DNA from: DAHVFY01 sp040388665
Lineage (GTDB): Bacteria; Chlamydiota; Chlamydiia; Chlamydiales; Rhabdochlamydiaceae
Direction: 5' to 3'
Length of the DNA stretch: 64,000 nt
Assembly: GCA_040388665.1 (NCBI GenBank)
Contig: JAZKBL010000042.1
Coordinates: 23,258 to 87,257, forward strand
The notes under the pieces are model-generated. The model did no database searches, was not told the origin of the DNA, and saw only the letters and a list, made by a program, of their open reading frames with translations. The position numbers were made by a program, and so were the translations under genes. Within the stretch, counting starts at the first letter, position 1. The number at the start of each line of letters is the position of its first letter. Of this stretch, positions 25,027 to 33,590 are shown in pieces.

Positions 25027-25291
25027 TGTGAATACTCCCTCAGCTAAAGCAGAGGGCTTCTCCCGGTGAAGGGGCCTTCTGCTCTTAGTCATACACATTA
25101 TATGACGAGGGCCTTTAGGGACTGGGTACCCAGGCTATCTATACCGAGAGCCGAAAACATAGTGCTTTTAGAGAGCGAGTCTCAGCCTGCACGAAAGTGA
25201 GACTAATATAGCAGGAATGGAAGATTAAAAACAAGAAGCGCATTTCATCCCAGTCCTAAACGACTGGGTTTTCATGCGTCGAAGGATAAAA
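25027..25291 (+). ncRNA. HEARO/omega-RNA-like element, copy 1, without an IscB gene
   Basis: A structured non-coding repeat sharing long blocks with 33591-33798. It begins TGTGAATACTCCCTC, with CCCTC pairing to GAGGG. It continues through CTGGGTACCCAG (self-complementary), GGCTATCTATACCGAGAGCC, TGCTTTTAGAG and the stem GTCTCA/TGAGAC, then a 3' hairpin CCCAGTC-N6-GACTGGG closed by CGCAT and ATGCG, followed by AAGGATAAAA, which looks like a ribosome-binding site. From memory this resembles the HEARO RNA found 5' of IscB nuclease genes, but no start codon or IscB reading frame follows. It stops 4 bp before the stop codon of the opposite-strand DUF115 gene. Repeat identity is certain; HEARO assignment is tentative. 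The preceding stretch 24889-25026 holds no recognisable gene. Confidence 0.55.
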
Positions 25292-25295
25292 TATC

Positions 25296-27014
25296 TCAAT
25301 CATCTAAGATGTCTAGGTATTGGGTAATGACGGAGTGGATTTCTTTCCATTTAACGCTTTCTCGCTCCTTTGGAGCAAAATAACGGTTGAGGATACGATC
25401 AAGTGCAGGGCCAAGAGGCTGTAAAAAGCATTCGAAGGCCATTTCGTCTACAAAATCCATTTCAAGGACAGCTCTTCGCCCTGTCTTTTCTTGAGGAATT
25501 TCTTCTGCAAGTTGTAAAGTGCGTTGTAAACTTGTTTTAAGTTCTGCAAAAAGAGCCTGCACGCTTTCTGGCCTGATATGAGATAGCGCATTTTGTTGAA
25601 TGAGGGAGTGGATTTTGCCACGTAAATTGAAATGCGCGGTGCATTTTTCGCGCACAGCTTCTTCTAAAGGCAGATAGGGAACGTGTGTAAAACCAATCCC
25701 TCCATCTGTGGCATTAATGAATGTACGCTCTGGATGTGCTCGTGCATAAGAACTGATGCATGATGATTCCATCACCCATTTAAGCATCGTATAGACCGTG
25801 TTTCCCTTTCTATCCGTTCTTGTTAAAAGCTGCTCTGTGAGTCTTTTATCTGCTTGCGCTGCATCCAAAGAAACGTCATTGGCTGTTTCAAGCACGCCAT
25901 CAGCATATCTCTGCATGCCCGTATACGCCAAATCAACACCGACAAGAATGATAGGATCGCATCCCATCGCGTACGCTAAGGCAATCGCTAATGTTGTCAC
26001 AGAAAAGGCCTCGCGCCCAAGGTCAGGCCCAATCGCCTCCCCTTCAATGCCAAGCTTCTCTTCGATCCATCTCTCTGTAAGGCCTCCTGTATCAGAGCGC
26101 AGGTAACCGCAAGGGCCATTGCATGTTGCAAACACATCAGGAAATACTCTATTAGCATAAAGAAACGGGATTTCAAAAGCTTGAGAGGGCCTTAAACGTT
26201 CATATTCTTCAGAATTTGGATCAAGAGCGATCCCTAAATGAGGTTCAATACCTTGACGACTAAGAGCTGTAATCGTCGACCCTCCTGCAATGATCAACGC
26301 TTGATTTTCCATTTCACTAAGGATTGGAATCGCTGTTTTTAAAGAAGGCCCTGCTCCACAAATGATTGCCGGCACTTTTGGAAATTGATTTTCAAGTTTA
26401 TTGGCAAAAAAAGCGGATGGAAGAAGCTGAAAATTAGGGTAAAGGTTAGCGAAAATCTTTTGAGAATGTAGCGACTCAGAAAAAATAGCATGGATTGCAG
26501 CCGTTGCGCGCATGAGTTTGAGCTCGATTTCTTTAAAACGCTCACCATAATTTTTTGTATATGAGGGCAACATAATGCACGCAATTTTATCTGAAACAAA
26601 TTCTTGCGCTAGATTTTCAATCATTTCATCCCACATCGTTTCTTCTAAAATCAAACGGAAATGCACCCTTTCATCATGAAGAATCGTTGCAGCTTCTTGT
26701 CTTTGAAGAAAAGCGTCTATCACACCTAAATCTTCTTCTAAAAAAACAAGACAGCGCCCTGGTTTTGCATTAAGCCATTCTAAAAGCGCGTCATAATGAA
26801 ATCCAAGACCTAAACCAAAGATGTAAACAATATCGATTTTTTCTAAATCTTCTAGTTCTCCAATTTCTTCTGGATGAAGAATAAAGTCTTGACGCTGAGC
26901 ATTAAGTTTCTCATCAATTTCTCTAAATAAAGAAAAAGGTTCAAAGGGAACATGACTTAAAAGAAATCCAATCTCAGGAAAGCGCTCCATCATGAGCCCT
27001 AGATTACTCTGCAT
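25296..27014 (-). CDS. DUF115 (Maf/MptE-like) protein, paralogue 1
   Basis: 572 aa. The central domain has PAIICGAGPSLKTAI, ALIIAGGSTITAL and LGIALDPN, followed by DPIILVGVDLAYTG, the pattern of DUF115 proteins (motility accessory factor/MptE-like glycosyltransferase-related family). The start at 27014 has AGGGAGG 6 nt upstream, an excellent site, whereas ATGs further up lie within the MORN gene. It overlaps that gene by 11 bp. DUF115 proteins modify flagellins with nonulosonic acids elsewhere, but this organism shows no flagellar genes here, so another role (surface glycan or pterin-like chemistry) is likely. A paralogue lies two genes upstream. Confidence 0.82.
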   Translation of the reverse strand: MQSNLGLMMERFPEIGFLLSHVPFEPFSLFREIDEKLNAQRQDFILHPEEIGELEDLEKIDIVYIFGLGLGFHYDALLEWLNAKPGRCLVFLEEDLGVIDAFLQRQEAATILHDERVHFRLILEETMWDEMIENLAQEFVSDKIACIMLPSYTKNYGERFKEIELKLMRATAAIHAIFSESLHSQKIFANLYPNFQLLPSAFFANKLENQFPKVPAIICGAGPSLKTAIPILSEMENQALIIAGGSTITALSRQGIEPHLGIALDPNSEEYERLRPSQAFEIPFLYANRVFPDVFATCNGPCGYLRSDTGGLTERWIEEKLGIEGEAIGPDLGREAFSVTTLAIALAYAMGCDPIILVGVDLAYTGMQRYADGVLETANDVSLDAAQADKRLTEQLLTRTDRKGNTVYTMLKWVMESSCISSYARAHPERTFINATDGGIGFTHVPYLPLEEAVREKCTAHFNLRGKIHSLIQQNALSHIRPESVQALFAELKTSLQRTLQLAEEIPQEKTGRRAVLEMDFVDEMAFECFLQPLGPALDRILNRYFAPKERESVKWKEIHSVITQYLDILDD

Positions 27015-27480
27015 AATTTTCCTCCCTAAGAAGACCATTCTCAAGCCACACTCTATCCCAACCCTTCCTTTTTCCCTCTTTAAAACGGGATTCTCTTTTA
27101 CACTTTCCATCCGGCCAAAAAAGTAAAGATTGGCTTTCAAGCACGCCTTGTTTGTAATACACAAGCGTTTTGAGAGTGCCGTCTTCGTAATAATATTCTT
27201 GTTTACCCTCTTTTTTACCTAAAAAATGCCGTTCGATCGAATAAAGTTTGCCCGAAGGATAATACTGCCACCCTTTACCATGACGCTTGCCTTGATAAAA
27301 CCAATGACGTACAAGAAGAGTCCTTTCTTTGTTATAAAAACTCGAAGGACCGTGAAGAAGCTCACCTAGATAATAACTCTCTTCTTTTAAAACAGCCCCT
27401 TCAAAGGACTCTTTAATGGATATTCCGAGTTCCTCATCAAAAAGATAGAAAATTCCATCTACTATTTCATATTTTTCCAT
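27004..27480 (-). CDS. MORN-repeat (YwqK-like) protein
   Basis: 158-aa protein built of about five degenerate MORN_2-type repeats of roughly 20-24 residues (for example YYLGELLHGPSSFYN, YQGKRHGKGWQYYPSGKL, GKKEGKQEYYYEDGTL, FKEGKRKGWDRVW). MORN repeats make beta-hairpin scaffolds. No signal peptide. It sits between two DUF115 paralogues, with TAATG overlap at its start and 11-bp overlap at its end, so it is part of that operon and probably works with them. Proteins of this repeat type are often auto-annotated as YwqK antitoxins, which is not supported by context here. Confidence 0.78.
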   Translation of the reverse strand: MEKYEIVDGIFYLFDEELGISIKESFEGAVLKEESYYLGELLHGPSSFYNKERTLLVRHWFYQGKRHGKGWQYYPSGKLYSIERHFLGKKEGKQEYYYEDGTLKTLVYYKQGVLESQSLLFWPDGKCKRESRFKEGKRKGWDRVWLENGLLREENYAE

Positions 27481-28916
27481 TAAAAATTCTCTAGTATTCG
27501 TTTAAAAAGCAGAATTTTTTGTAATTCTGGATACGATGAATCCTCTCTTAGAATCGAGCCTTTCCACACATCCCAAATAGGCTCAAAAACTCTCTTATAA
27601 ACACTCTCTTCTTCAAGCTCAAAAAGAATCAGCGTAAGTTTTCCATCATGTGACAATGAATGTGGAAAAATTTCTTCCACTCTTATTAAAAAGGCTTCGC
27701 AATAACTCCTGACATTACTAAAACTCATTTTTAGAGCATCAACTTTAGCTGTAAGCTCTTCTTTCCTTCCTATCGGAGATAACTGTTGTAGTAGATTTAA
27801 AACGCGTGTCTGCACATCTTTATTTTTTTGAAGATATTCCTCTTTTGCTGACGACAACAAAATATTTTTAACTGAAGGAACTCCGATTCCACCCTCTGTT
27901 GCATTAAGAAATAACGTCTGAGGATGCGCTTTTATAAACTCCTCAAGCCAACTGCGCGCTATGAGCCAATCTCTTTTTGAGTAGAAAGCTTCTCCATTTT
28001 CTCCTTCAGTCAGAATTAACTTTTCTTCCTGAGCTGTGGCTTTAACTCCCGGCGCATAAATTTTTTCAGGAGCTGCAGAAAGATCCATTCCTACAAAAAT
28101 AATAGGGCTACATCCTAAAGATGCTGCAAGCGCTGTACAAAAAGTAACAACGTTCCAGCCTCCGTCAAAAGACTCTTCTTCAAATAACTCGCGCTCAATA
28201 AGAGAGCTTCCCGCATCTGGCATCCAAAGAAGAGGTCCACGCATTTTTTCTAAAAATTGCCTGTCGACACGATTTTGATAAAAAAGAGGGATATCTTCAT
28301 AAAAACCCTCTATAAAACGCTCCAAAGACAACTTAGGATCAATCATCGCAGAAAAATGGATGTTTATACAACGTTTTCCAAGTAAAGGCAGCGCTGTGCC
28401 TCCTGCCATGATTAACGCTCGATTTTCAAGCCCTTTAAGCTCATCTACATTCTTAGCAAGGGAAGGCCCGCTACCACAGATGATTGCAGGCATATCTTGA
28501 AATTTTCCAAAAAAATCTTTTCCATGATAAGCTTTCGGCATCTTTAACATGTTCTGAAGCACATTTTTAACAACATTCAAATCAAGATCACTCCAGTCAG
28601 ACGCGATGAGATGAATGCCTTCTCGAAGGTTTTGCATTACAGTAAATAAACGCGCTGCTTTTTCATGATCTTGGGGTATGTTATAGTGAAATTTAAGAAA
28701 AAGATGTTTCCAGGCGATCTCTTTAAAAATGTTTTCCTCTTCTCCCTCTGGTAAAAAGAAAAAATGGGCCCGTGGATGTTCTAAAGAAGCAAACTCTTCT
28801 ACATCGTCAAAAACAAGAAGGTGACGCTTATCTTGTTTCTCAAGCCAATGACGTACACTGTCATCGACTCTATCAAGTCCATAAAGACAGAGCACATCAG
28901 CATCAACGCACAGCAT
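27480..28916 (-). CDS. DUF115 (Maf/MptE-like) protein, paralogue 2
   Basis: 478 aa, clearly homologous to the protein encoded at 25296-27014: MPAIICGSGPSLAKNV, RALIMAGGTALPLLG, SAMIDPKL, SPIIFVGMDLSAAPEK and LFLNATEGGIG correspond motif by motif. The N-terminal Rossmann-like part is shorter. The start at 28916 overlaps the upstream HSDR_N-type gene by 14 bp; its stop overlaps the MORN gene start (TAATG). Two divergent DUF115 copies flanking a MORN scaffold suggest a heteromeric complex. Function unknown. Confidence 0.8.
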   Translation of the reverse strand: MLCVDADVLCLYGLDRVDDSVRHWLEKQDKRHLLVFDDVEEFASLEHPRAHFFFLPEGEEENIFKEIAWKHLFLKFHYNIPQDHEKAARLFTVMQNLREGIHLIASDWSDLDLNVVKNVLQNMLKMPKAYHGKDFFGKFQDMPAIICGSGPSLAKNVDELKGLENRALIMAGGTALPLLGKRCINIHFSAMIDPKLSLERFIEGFYEDIPLFYQNRVDRQFLEKMRGPLLWMPDAGSSLIERELFEEESFDGGWNVVTFCTALAASLGCSPIIFVGMDLSAAPEKIYAPGVKATAQEEKLILTEGENGEAFYSKRDWLIARSWLEEFIKAHPQTLFLNATEGGIGVPSVKNILLSSAKEEYLQKNKDVQTRVLNLLQQLSPIGRKEELTAKVDALKMSFSNVRSYCEAFLIRVEEIFPHSLSHDGKLTLILFELEEESVYKRVFEPIWDVWKGSILREDSSYPELQKILLFKRILENF

Positions 28917-29355
28917 TCACAAGCTCCTGATACGAAGGAAGAAAAAAAATAAATTTTGTTTCTTTATTCACTTTATAGCTCATACGGATTTCATCGCGGC
29001 TCACAATGGCACAAAACGGAGCTTTTACATACTCATTGTATCCAAAAACCTGCTCTAACGCTTGATCTCGAATCAACGTTTCCTTGCACTCAATCAGAAG
29101 AAGAGGACAAAGCAGAAGGTCAGGATGGATATTCGCTGCATAGCAAAGGATATCTACTCGTCTATTGGGAAGGGGCGTGTCTGATGTAATATGAGGGAGT
29201 TCTCTTATCTCTTTCTCAATTGCAATACATCCCTTTGGATAGCCCAGGCGCAACAAATCATGAAGCACTTTTTGTCTGACAAGTTCTTCCGGAAGAGCCG
29301 CTACCCAAAGATTGCGAATTTTGTCGTAAACCCTACTCGACTTGGATGATGCCAT
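28903..29355 (-). CDS. HSDR_N-type (restriction endonuclease-like) protein
   Basis: 150-aa protein resembling the N-terminal nuclease domain of type I restriction R subunits. It has the PD-(D/E)xK pattern: RRVDILCYA supplies the Asp and LLLIECKET the E-x-K, with DQALEQVFGYNEYV following as in the family. Small stand-alone proteins of this type are widespread and are not tied to restriction; no methylase or specificity gene is here. It overlaps hpf by 23 bp and the DUF115 gene by 14 bp, so it is probably in the same transcript. Confidence 0.75.
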   Translation of the reverse strand: MASSKSSRVYDKIRNLWVAALPEELVRQKVLHDLLRLGYPKGCIAIEKEIRELPHITSDTPLPNRRVDILCYAANIHPDLLLCPLLLIECKETLIRDQALEQVFGYNEYVKAPFCAIVSRDEIRMSYKVNKETKFIFFLPSYQELVNAVR

Positions 29356-29959
29356 AGTTGCCGTCAGAACGCCTGTAAATCACATTGAGTTTGTGATCCA
29401 CTTCGTTGCGAAAAATAAGAAAGTTATCCGCTGAAAGATCCATCTTCATCACAGCTTCGCCGGATGTTAACGTTTTTAGCACACGAACTTCAGTGCCTAA
29501 AATCTTAGGAAGGGTTAGATTTGCTTGGATTTTATTTGCAGCTTCGATTTCAGCGTTATACTCTTCGAGTTCATTATAAGGGCGCTCTAAAACGTTGACC
29601 TTCATATCGACAACGGTCAGCTTTTTCTTAGTATGCTCTTGAATCCGCTCCTTCCAGCGGCGCAGCTTCATTTGCAGCCGATCGATCGCTTTGTCAATCG
29701 ACGGATACATATCATTGCTGCTTGCCTGCACCTTAACTTTAAAATGGTCAAACTTAGCAACGATCACACATACATGCTCCATCTTTTGGATGTCGAGCGT
29801 CATGTGAAGGTCCATGATGTGGGTATGCAGACGCTCTACTTTTGTCAGCTTGTCCCAAGCGTAGTTCTTCATCGCTTCGGTCACTAAAACATTTCGGCCG
29901 ACAATACTGATATTATAACCTAGAGCTTCTTCCTCTTTAAATTTTGCTTTATCGACCAT
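29333..29959 (-). CDS. hpf: ribosome hibernation promoting factor, long form
   Basis: 208-aa ribosome-associated protein of the YfiA/HPF family. The N-terminal domain (ISIVGRNVLVTEAMKNYAWD, then MTLDIQKMEHVCVIVAKF and MYPSIDKAIDRLQMKLRRWK) is the ribosome-binding fold. The C-terminal domain (DLSADNFLIFRNEVDHKLNV and NYGIIQVE) is the dimerisation module that in long HPFs makes 100S ribosomes. This would stabilise idle ribosomes, plausibly in the infectious non-replicating stage. It is the promoter-proximal gene of the hpf-HSDR_N-DUF115-MORN-DUF115 run. Confidence 0.92.
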   Translation of the reverse strand: MVDKAKFKEEEALGYNISIVGRNVLVTEAMKNYAWDKLTKVERLHTHIMDLHMTLDIQKMEHVCVIVAKFDHFKVKVQASSNDMYPSIDKAIDRLQMKLRRWKERIQEHTKKKLTVVDMKVNVLERPYNELEEYNAEIEAANKIQANLTLPKILGTEVRVLKTLTSGEAVMKMDLSADNFLIFRNEVDHKLNVIYRRSDGNYGIIQVE

Positions 29960-29993
29960 ATGAAATACCTCGACTTTGACATTAATCTGAATT

Positions 29994-31190
29994 TTATTCT
30001 ATCGCTTGCGCCGGTTTGGCGCAATGCAAACTTCTATTCAAGACCCGTCTTGCTAATCTTTCATGATCATCCGTTCTCACATGAGTATTAATCTCTTCTT
30101 CAGAAGGAGACTCTATAGACAATGTTTTTTTTGCACATAGAATTCTTTTAAGAGAATCATCCACTCTTTTTTCTGGAATGCGCCCCTCTTCTACAGCCCT
30201 AACAAGCGCTCTATGAATCCTTGCAACGTCTATTAGCTCAAGCTCAAAACCATCCTGACCCTCGAGCAGTTGTTTGCCCCCCAACAGAAGAAGATCGCAT
30301 CCCGCTTCAAAAGCCTGAATCGCTGCTTCCTCTATAGAAAAAACCTGTTTTAAAAGCCCCTCCATAATGAGAGAATCACTAATGATAATACCTTTAAAGC
30401 CAAGCTCCCCTCTTAAAAAATCTTCGAGAATGGGCCTTGAAAGAGTTGCACAATGCCGTGCATCCAGCGCCGGCACCATAACATGTGCTGTCATCACAAG
30501 ATCTGTCATGTGAATCAATTCTTTAAAAGGATAAAGCTCTCTATTTGAAAGATAATCAAGCGACTTGTTAAGAACAGGAAGATCGAGGTGAGGATCTACA
30601 CTTACCTCCCCAATTCCTGGAAAATGTTTTAATGTAGTCAGGATACAAGCCTGATGAAATCCATGTAAAGAACGCTCCCCGAATAGCGCCACGGCTTCAG
30701 GACAAGATCCAAAAGAGCGCCTATCAATCAAAGCCTCATCAAAGGGTGCCATCACATCAACGACAGGCGCAAAGTTAAGATTAATGCCAACAGCACACAT
30801 CTCCTCTCCCATCGCGCAAGCCACCTGTTCAGCAAAAACAGGCTCATTCGTCATCCCAATAGCGCCATTACCACAAAAAACCGTGAATCCTTCATTAAGC
30901 CTAGAAACCTTCCCTCCTTCTTGATCAATACTAATAAAAAGAGGAATTTTTGCTAAACGCTGCAACCCGTTACTTAAGCGCTGCACTTGTAAAGGACTTG
31001 TTAGGCCATTTGCCCAATTGTAATAAATGAAGCCTCCAACATGAAGTTCCTCTATAAAAACAGTCGCTTCCTCGTTAACCTCTTCTCCATTAAAATGAAC
31101 GATGAATAATTGACCAATCTTTTCTTCAAGAGGCATGTCGGCAATATTTGGAAAACACGCTGCTAAAATACATCCAATAAAAGAAATCAT
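29994..31190 (-). CDS. nagZ: glycoside hydrolase family 3 beta-N-acetylhexosaminidase (NagZ-like)
   Basis: GH3 enzyme that removes N-acetylglucosamine from muropeptides. Key segments: EKIGQLFIVHFNGEE at the start, ISIDQEGGKVSRL, LNFAPVVDV, LKHFPGIGEVSVDPHLDLP (Lys-His pair and the Asp-His dyad of NagZ) and IIISDSLIMEGL with the nucleophile Asp. The start at 31190 has AAGGAG 7 nt upstream and gives 398 aa. The first residues (MISFIGCILAAC) resemble a very short lipoprotein or signal sequence, too short to be certain. It would recycle or degrade the limited peptidoglycan of chlamydiae, in line with the dacB gene. Confidence 0.9.
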   Translation of the reverse strand: MISFIGCILAACFPNIADMPLEEKIGQLFIVHFNGEEVNEEATVFIEELHVGGFIYYNWANGLTSPLQVQRLSNGLQRLAKIPLFISIDQEGGKVSRLNEGFTVFCGNGAIGMTNEPVFAEQVACAMGEEMCAVGINLNFAPVVDVMAPFDEALIDRRSFGSCPEAVALFGERSLHGFHQACILTTLKHFPGIGEVSVDPHLDLPVLNKSLDYLSNRELYPFKELIHMTDLVMTAHVMVPALDARHCATLSRPILEDFLRGELGFKGIIISDSLIMEGLLKQVFSIEEAAIQAFEAGCDLLLLGGKQLLEGQDGFELELIDVARIHRALVRAVEEGRIPEKRVDDSLKRILCAKKTLSIESPSEEEINTHVRTDDHERLARRVLNRSLHCAKPAQAIE

Positions 31191-31310
31191 GCACAACTCC
31201 TTAATTTTAAGAAGTTTATAATATCTTACTTGGTTAAAATCTGGAAATGGCAAATTTCACCATTCAAGCAAAATTGACATCAATCTGTCTTGAACCTTAA
31301 AGTTTATTGC

Positions 31311-32606
31311 ATGACTACTTTAACTGCTACGCCAAAAAAAAAGAGAAACTTGTCCAAACTCTCAATTGTTTTTTCCGTGCTTTTCCTAGATTTTCTTCTT
31401 TTTGCAGCCGTGATCCCTTTTATTCCACTACTTATCCTCGAGCCAAAAAATAGCATTCTAAGTCCTCTGCTTCCTTTAGAAACAAGATGCATCATTCTGG
31501 GAGCGCTTTATTCAATTTACCCTCTAGCACAGATGCTATTCAGCCCTCTTTTAGGGACATTTTCAGACAAGTTCGGCAGAAAAAAAATGCTTTTAGTCGC
31601 ATATCTCGGTAATGCTGTGGGGTATTTTCTTTTTGCGGCCGGTATCTATACAAATCAAGCAGCTTTTCTTTTTTTGGGATTTTTTATTGCAGGATCTACA
31701 GGATGCAACATTTCAACAACAAATACAATCATCTCTGACTTATCTAAAAATGAAGAAAAGCTACGGCGCTACAGCCTTTCTAACATGGTTGTTGGCCTAG
31801 CTTTTGTTTTAGGCCCTCTTTGCGCTGGACATATTGCTGAAATCATGCCGAATATCCCAAGACTTGCCTTTTTTACCTTTTTAGCCTCCGGAGGGATCGC
31901 TTTTTGCAATGGAATAATTGTTGCTAAATATTTTAAAAATCCCGCCTTTACTGAAGAAAATCAACAAGATCCGCTTCCGAGCTTTAAAGCTATTTTTCAA
32001 CAAGATAAACGACTTATCCTCGCCCTTCTCGGTACTTTTCTTCTTTTTTTTGGCTGGTACTCATTCATCAAGTTTTTTCAGGCTATTTTTCTAAACAACC
32101 CTAATTTTGGGCAGTTAGAAATTTTTAACGCCCTTTCTTACTTCGGCATCTGCTGCGTTATTTCCCAGATCCTTTTTTCTTTCGTCCTTCATAAAATCTT
32201 CAAAAAACGGGGGCATTTACTCTTTTTCATCACCCTACTTGCGTTATCTATCTTAGCCACGACACTTGTAAAAAGTTACATAGCGCTTATAACCACGATC
32301 ACTCTCTTTTCTTTTGCCTACTCAATTCTTTGCCCATGCATCATGTTTGAAATTTCAGAATTTGGCACAACGCATACAAAAGGAAGAGTGATGGGAGTGT
32401 ATCAATCAGTGCAAGATCTTGCAAAAATCTTAGCACCAACGATCGCCGGATGTACGATGGCAGTGTGGGCAAATGGACCAGCCATCATCGCGTGCAGCTT
32501 TATCTTATGCAGCCTAATAGCGTTTTACCTATATACGAGAAATGTAAAAAATTGGTTTCTATGTGGGGAAAATAAAAAGTGCACCGAACAGGGCTCGAAC
32601 CTGTAA
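31311..32606 (+). CDS. major facilitator superfamily transporter
   Basis: Twelve-helix inner-membrane transporter of 431 aa. Motif A of the drug-proton antiporter/tetracycline branch is visible as GTFSDKFGRKKMLL between helices 2 and 3, and helix 1 begins with KLSIVFSVLFLDFLLFAAVI. The start chosen is ATG 31311; a TTG upstream in the same frame is less likely. The last nine codons and the stop (to 32606) lie within the tRNA-Arg gene on the opposite strand, a 27-bp overlap. Substrate unknown; efflux is a common role for this branch. Confidence 0.88.
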   Translation: MTTLTATPKKKRNLSKLSIVFSVLFLDFLLFAAVIPFIPLLILEPKNSILSPLLPLETRCIILGALYSIYPLAQMLFSPLLGTFSDKFGRKKMLLVAYLGNAVGYFLFAAGIYTNQAAFLFLGFFIAGSTGCNISTTNTIISDLSKNEEKLRRYSLSNMVVGLAFVLGPLCAGHIAEIMPNIPRLAFFTFLASGGIAFCNGIIVAKYFKNPAFTEENQQDPLPSFKAIFQQDKRLILALLGTFLLFFGWYSFIKFFQAIFLNNPNFGQLEIFNALSYFGICCVISQILFSFVLHKIFKKRGHLLFFITLLALSILATTLVKSYIALITTITLFSFAYSILCPCIMFEISEFGTTHTKGRVMGVYQSVQDLAKILAPTIAGCTMAVWANGPAIIACSFILCSLIAFYLYTRNVKNWFLCGENKKCTEQGSNL

Positions 32607-32652
32607 CCACCCGGTTCGAAGCCGGGTACTCTATCCATTGAGCTATCGGTGC
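32580..32652 (-). tRNA. tRNA-Arg (anticodon TCG)
   Basis: On the minus strand a complete 73-nt cloverleaf: acceptor GCACCGA/TCGGTGC, D arm with AGCTCAATGGATAGAG, anticodon stem CCCGG/CCGGG with loop CTTCGAA (anticodon TCG, reading CGA), T arm with GGTTCGAGCC, discriminator A. CCA is not encoded. The 3' end overlaps the end of the MFS gene. Confidence 0.96.
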
Positions 32653-32699
32653 TAAGATTTAAGACTTGAGTTATAACTTTAACAAACGATCAGATTTCT

Positions 32700-33290
32700 G
32701 TGAAAGAAGAAAGAATTGAAGGAATCACCCTTAGATCTCAAGAGTATCAGGAAAAGAGCCGGATTATTTCTATTTATACAGCCCCCTTAGGGCTTATTCA
32801 GATGATTATAAAAAAAGTCTCAACGCCAAGACTGATGAGCCTTTCTACACCCTTTACTTATGCTGAATTTCATTATCATAGAGGCAGGTCCAATCTATTT
32901 CGCCTTCTCGAAGGATCTCCAATCGATGAACATCTCTATTTAAGAGAAAAACTAAACTCTCTTAAAGCTGCAGGACACATGACAGCAGCTCTTCTACACC
33001 TGCTGCTTCCTGAATCCTCCGATCCTCCTCTTTACGCCCTTTATAAAACCTACCTAAAGCAAATCCCCTCATTTGAAGACACAGCTCCATTACTTACAAG
33101 TTTTTATCTCAAATTGCTCAGTCACGAAGCCCTTCTCGAATGGCACACATTCTCACCCACAGACCGTCCCCTTGCTGAAGCGCTTGCCAACGCACGCTCC
33201 TTTGACACCCTACGCACCCTCTCTCTCTCCCCTGCGCTTGAAATCTGGACCACCAAAATGTCTACGACATTCATTGCTAAAACAAAATAG
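32700..33290 (+). CDS. recO: DNA repair protein RecO, short form
   Basis: Recombination mediator of the RecFOR pathway that helps RecA load on single-stranded DNA. The start is GTG 32700. The N-terminal OB-fold is recognisable (GITLRSQEYQEKSRIISIYT, LGLIQMIIKKV, and later FTYAEFHYHRGRSNLFRLLE). The C-terminal helical part lacks the Cys zinc site found in many RecO proteins, and 196 aa is shorter than the usual 230-250. This reduced version fits chlamydial RecO. It follows tRNA-Arg and ends before a repeat-rich non-coding stretch. Confidence 0.82.
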   Translation: MKEERIEGITLRSQEYQEKSRIISIYTAPLGLIQMIIKKVSTPRLMSLSTPFTYAEFHYHRGRSNLFRLLEGSPIDEHLYLREKLNSLKAAGHMTAALLHLLLPESSDPPLYALYKTYLKQIPSFEDTAPLLTSFYLKLLSHEALLEWHTFSPTDRPLAEALANARSFDTLRTLSLSPALEIWTTKMSTTFIAKTK

Positions 33291-33304
33291 ATCTCTTACA
33301 TAAT

Positions 33305-33412
33305 GCCCTTGCCCTTGCCCTTGCCCGATTAAAGTTGTTTTTGAGTGTGGGTTTATGCTCGAGAAAACGGAAAGAAGAGATCGGGCAAGGGCAAGGGCAA
33401 GGGCAAGGGCAA
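33305..33412. repeat. inverted repeat made of tandem hexamers
   Basis: Left arm 33305-33329 is GCCCTT three times plus GCCCGAT. Right arm 33380-33404 is its perfect 25-base complement, continuing with one more AAGGGC unit to about 33412. The loop is 50 nt. A run of T follows (33414-33418), so on the plus strand it could act as a terminator for recO, although the hexamer build is atypical and could expand or contract by slippage. 33420-33590 shows nothing further that I recognise. Confidence 0.75.
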
Positions 33413-33590
33413 ATTTTTAAGAATAAAGTGTGTGTTTTGGAATAAAAGATGCCCTTCACCGATTCTACATCGAACCAATTTATCGAAGGAATGAAGAAAA
33501 TCTTTGAACTTGAACCATTTATAAACATTTATTCGGTAAACACAAATAAGGTGAGTGACAAGTGCACTCAAGAGACAGCAGTAGCAAGTC

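Noticed and set aside
27015..27164. Longer N-terminus for DUF115 paralogue 1
   Set aside because: It would overlap the MORN gene extensively, while ATG 27014 has an excellent AGGGAGG at 6 nt.
33305..33412. Possible CRISPR array
   Set aside because: Units are six bases without spacers and the two sets are inverted, so this is a tandem-repeat hairpin. No other regularly spaced repeat array or cas gene was seen.
33277..33571. Open frames with Pro-Cys or Arg-Ala dipeptide runs
   Set aside because: They are translations of the tandem hexamer repeat, not genes.
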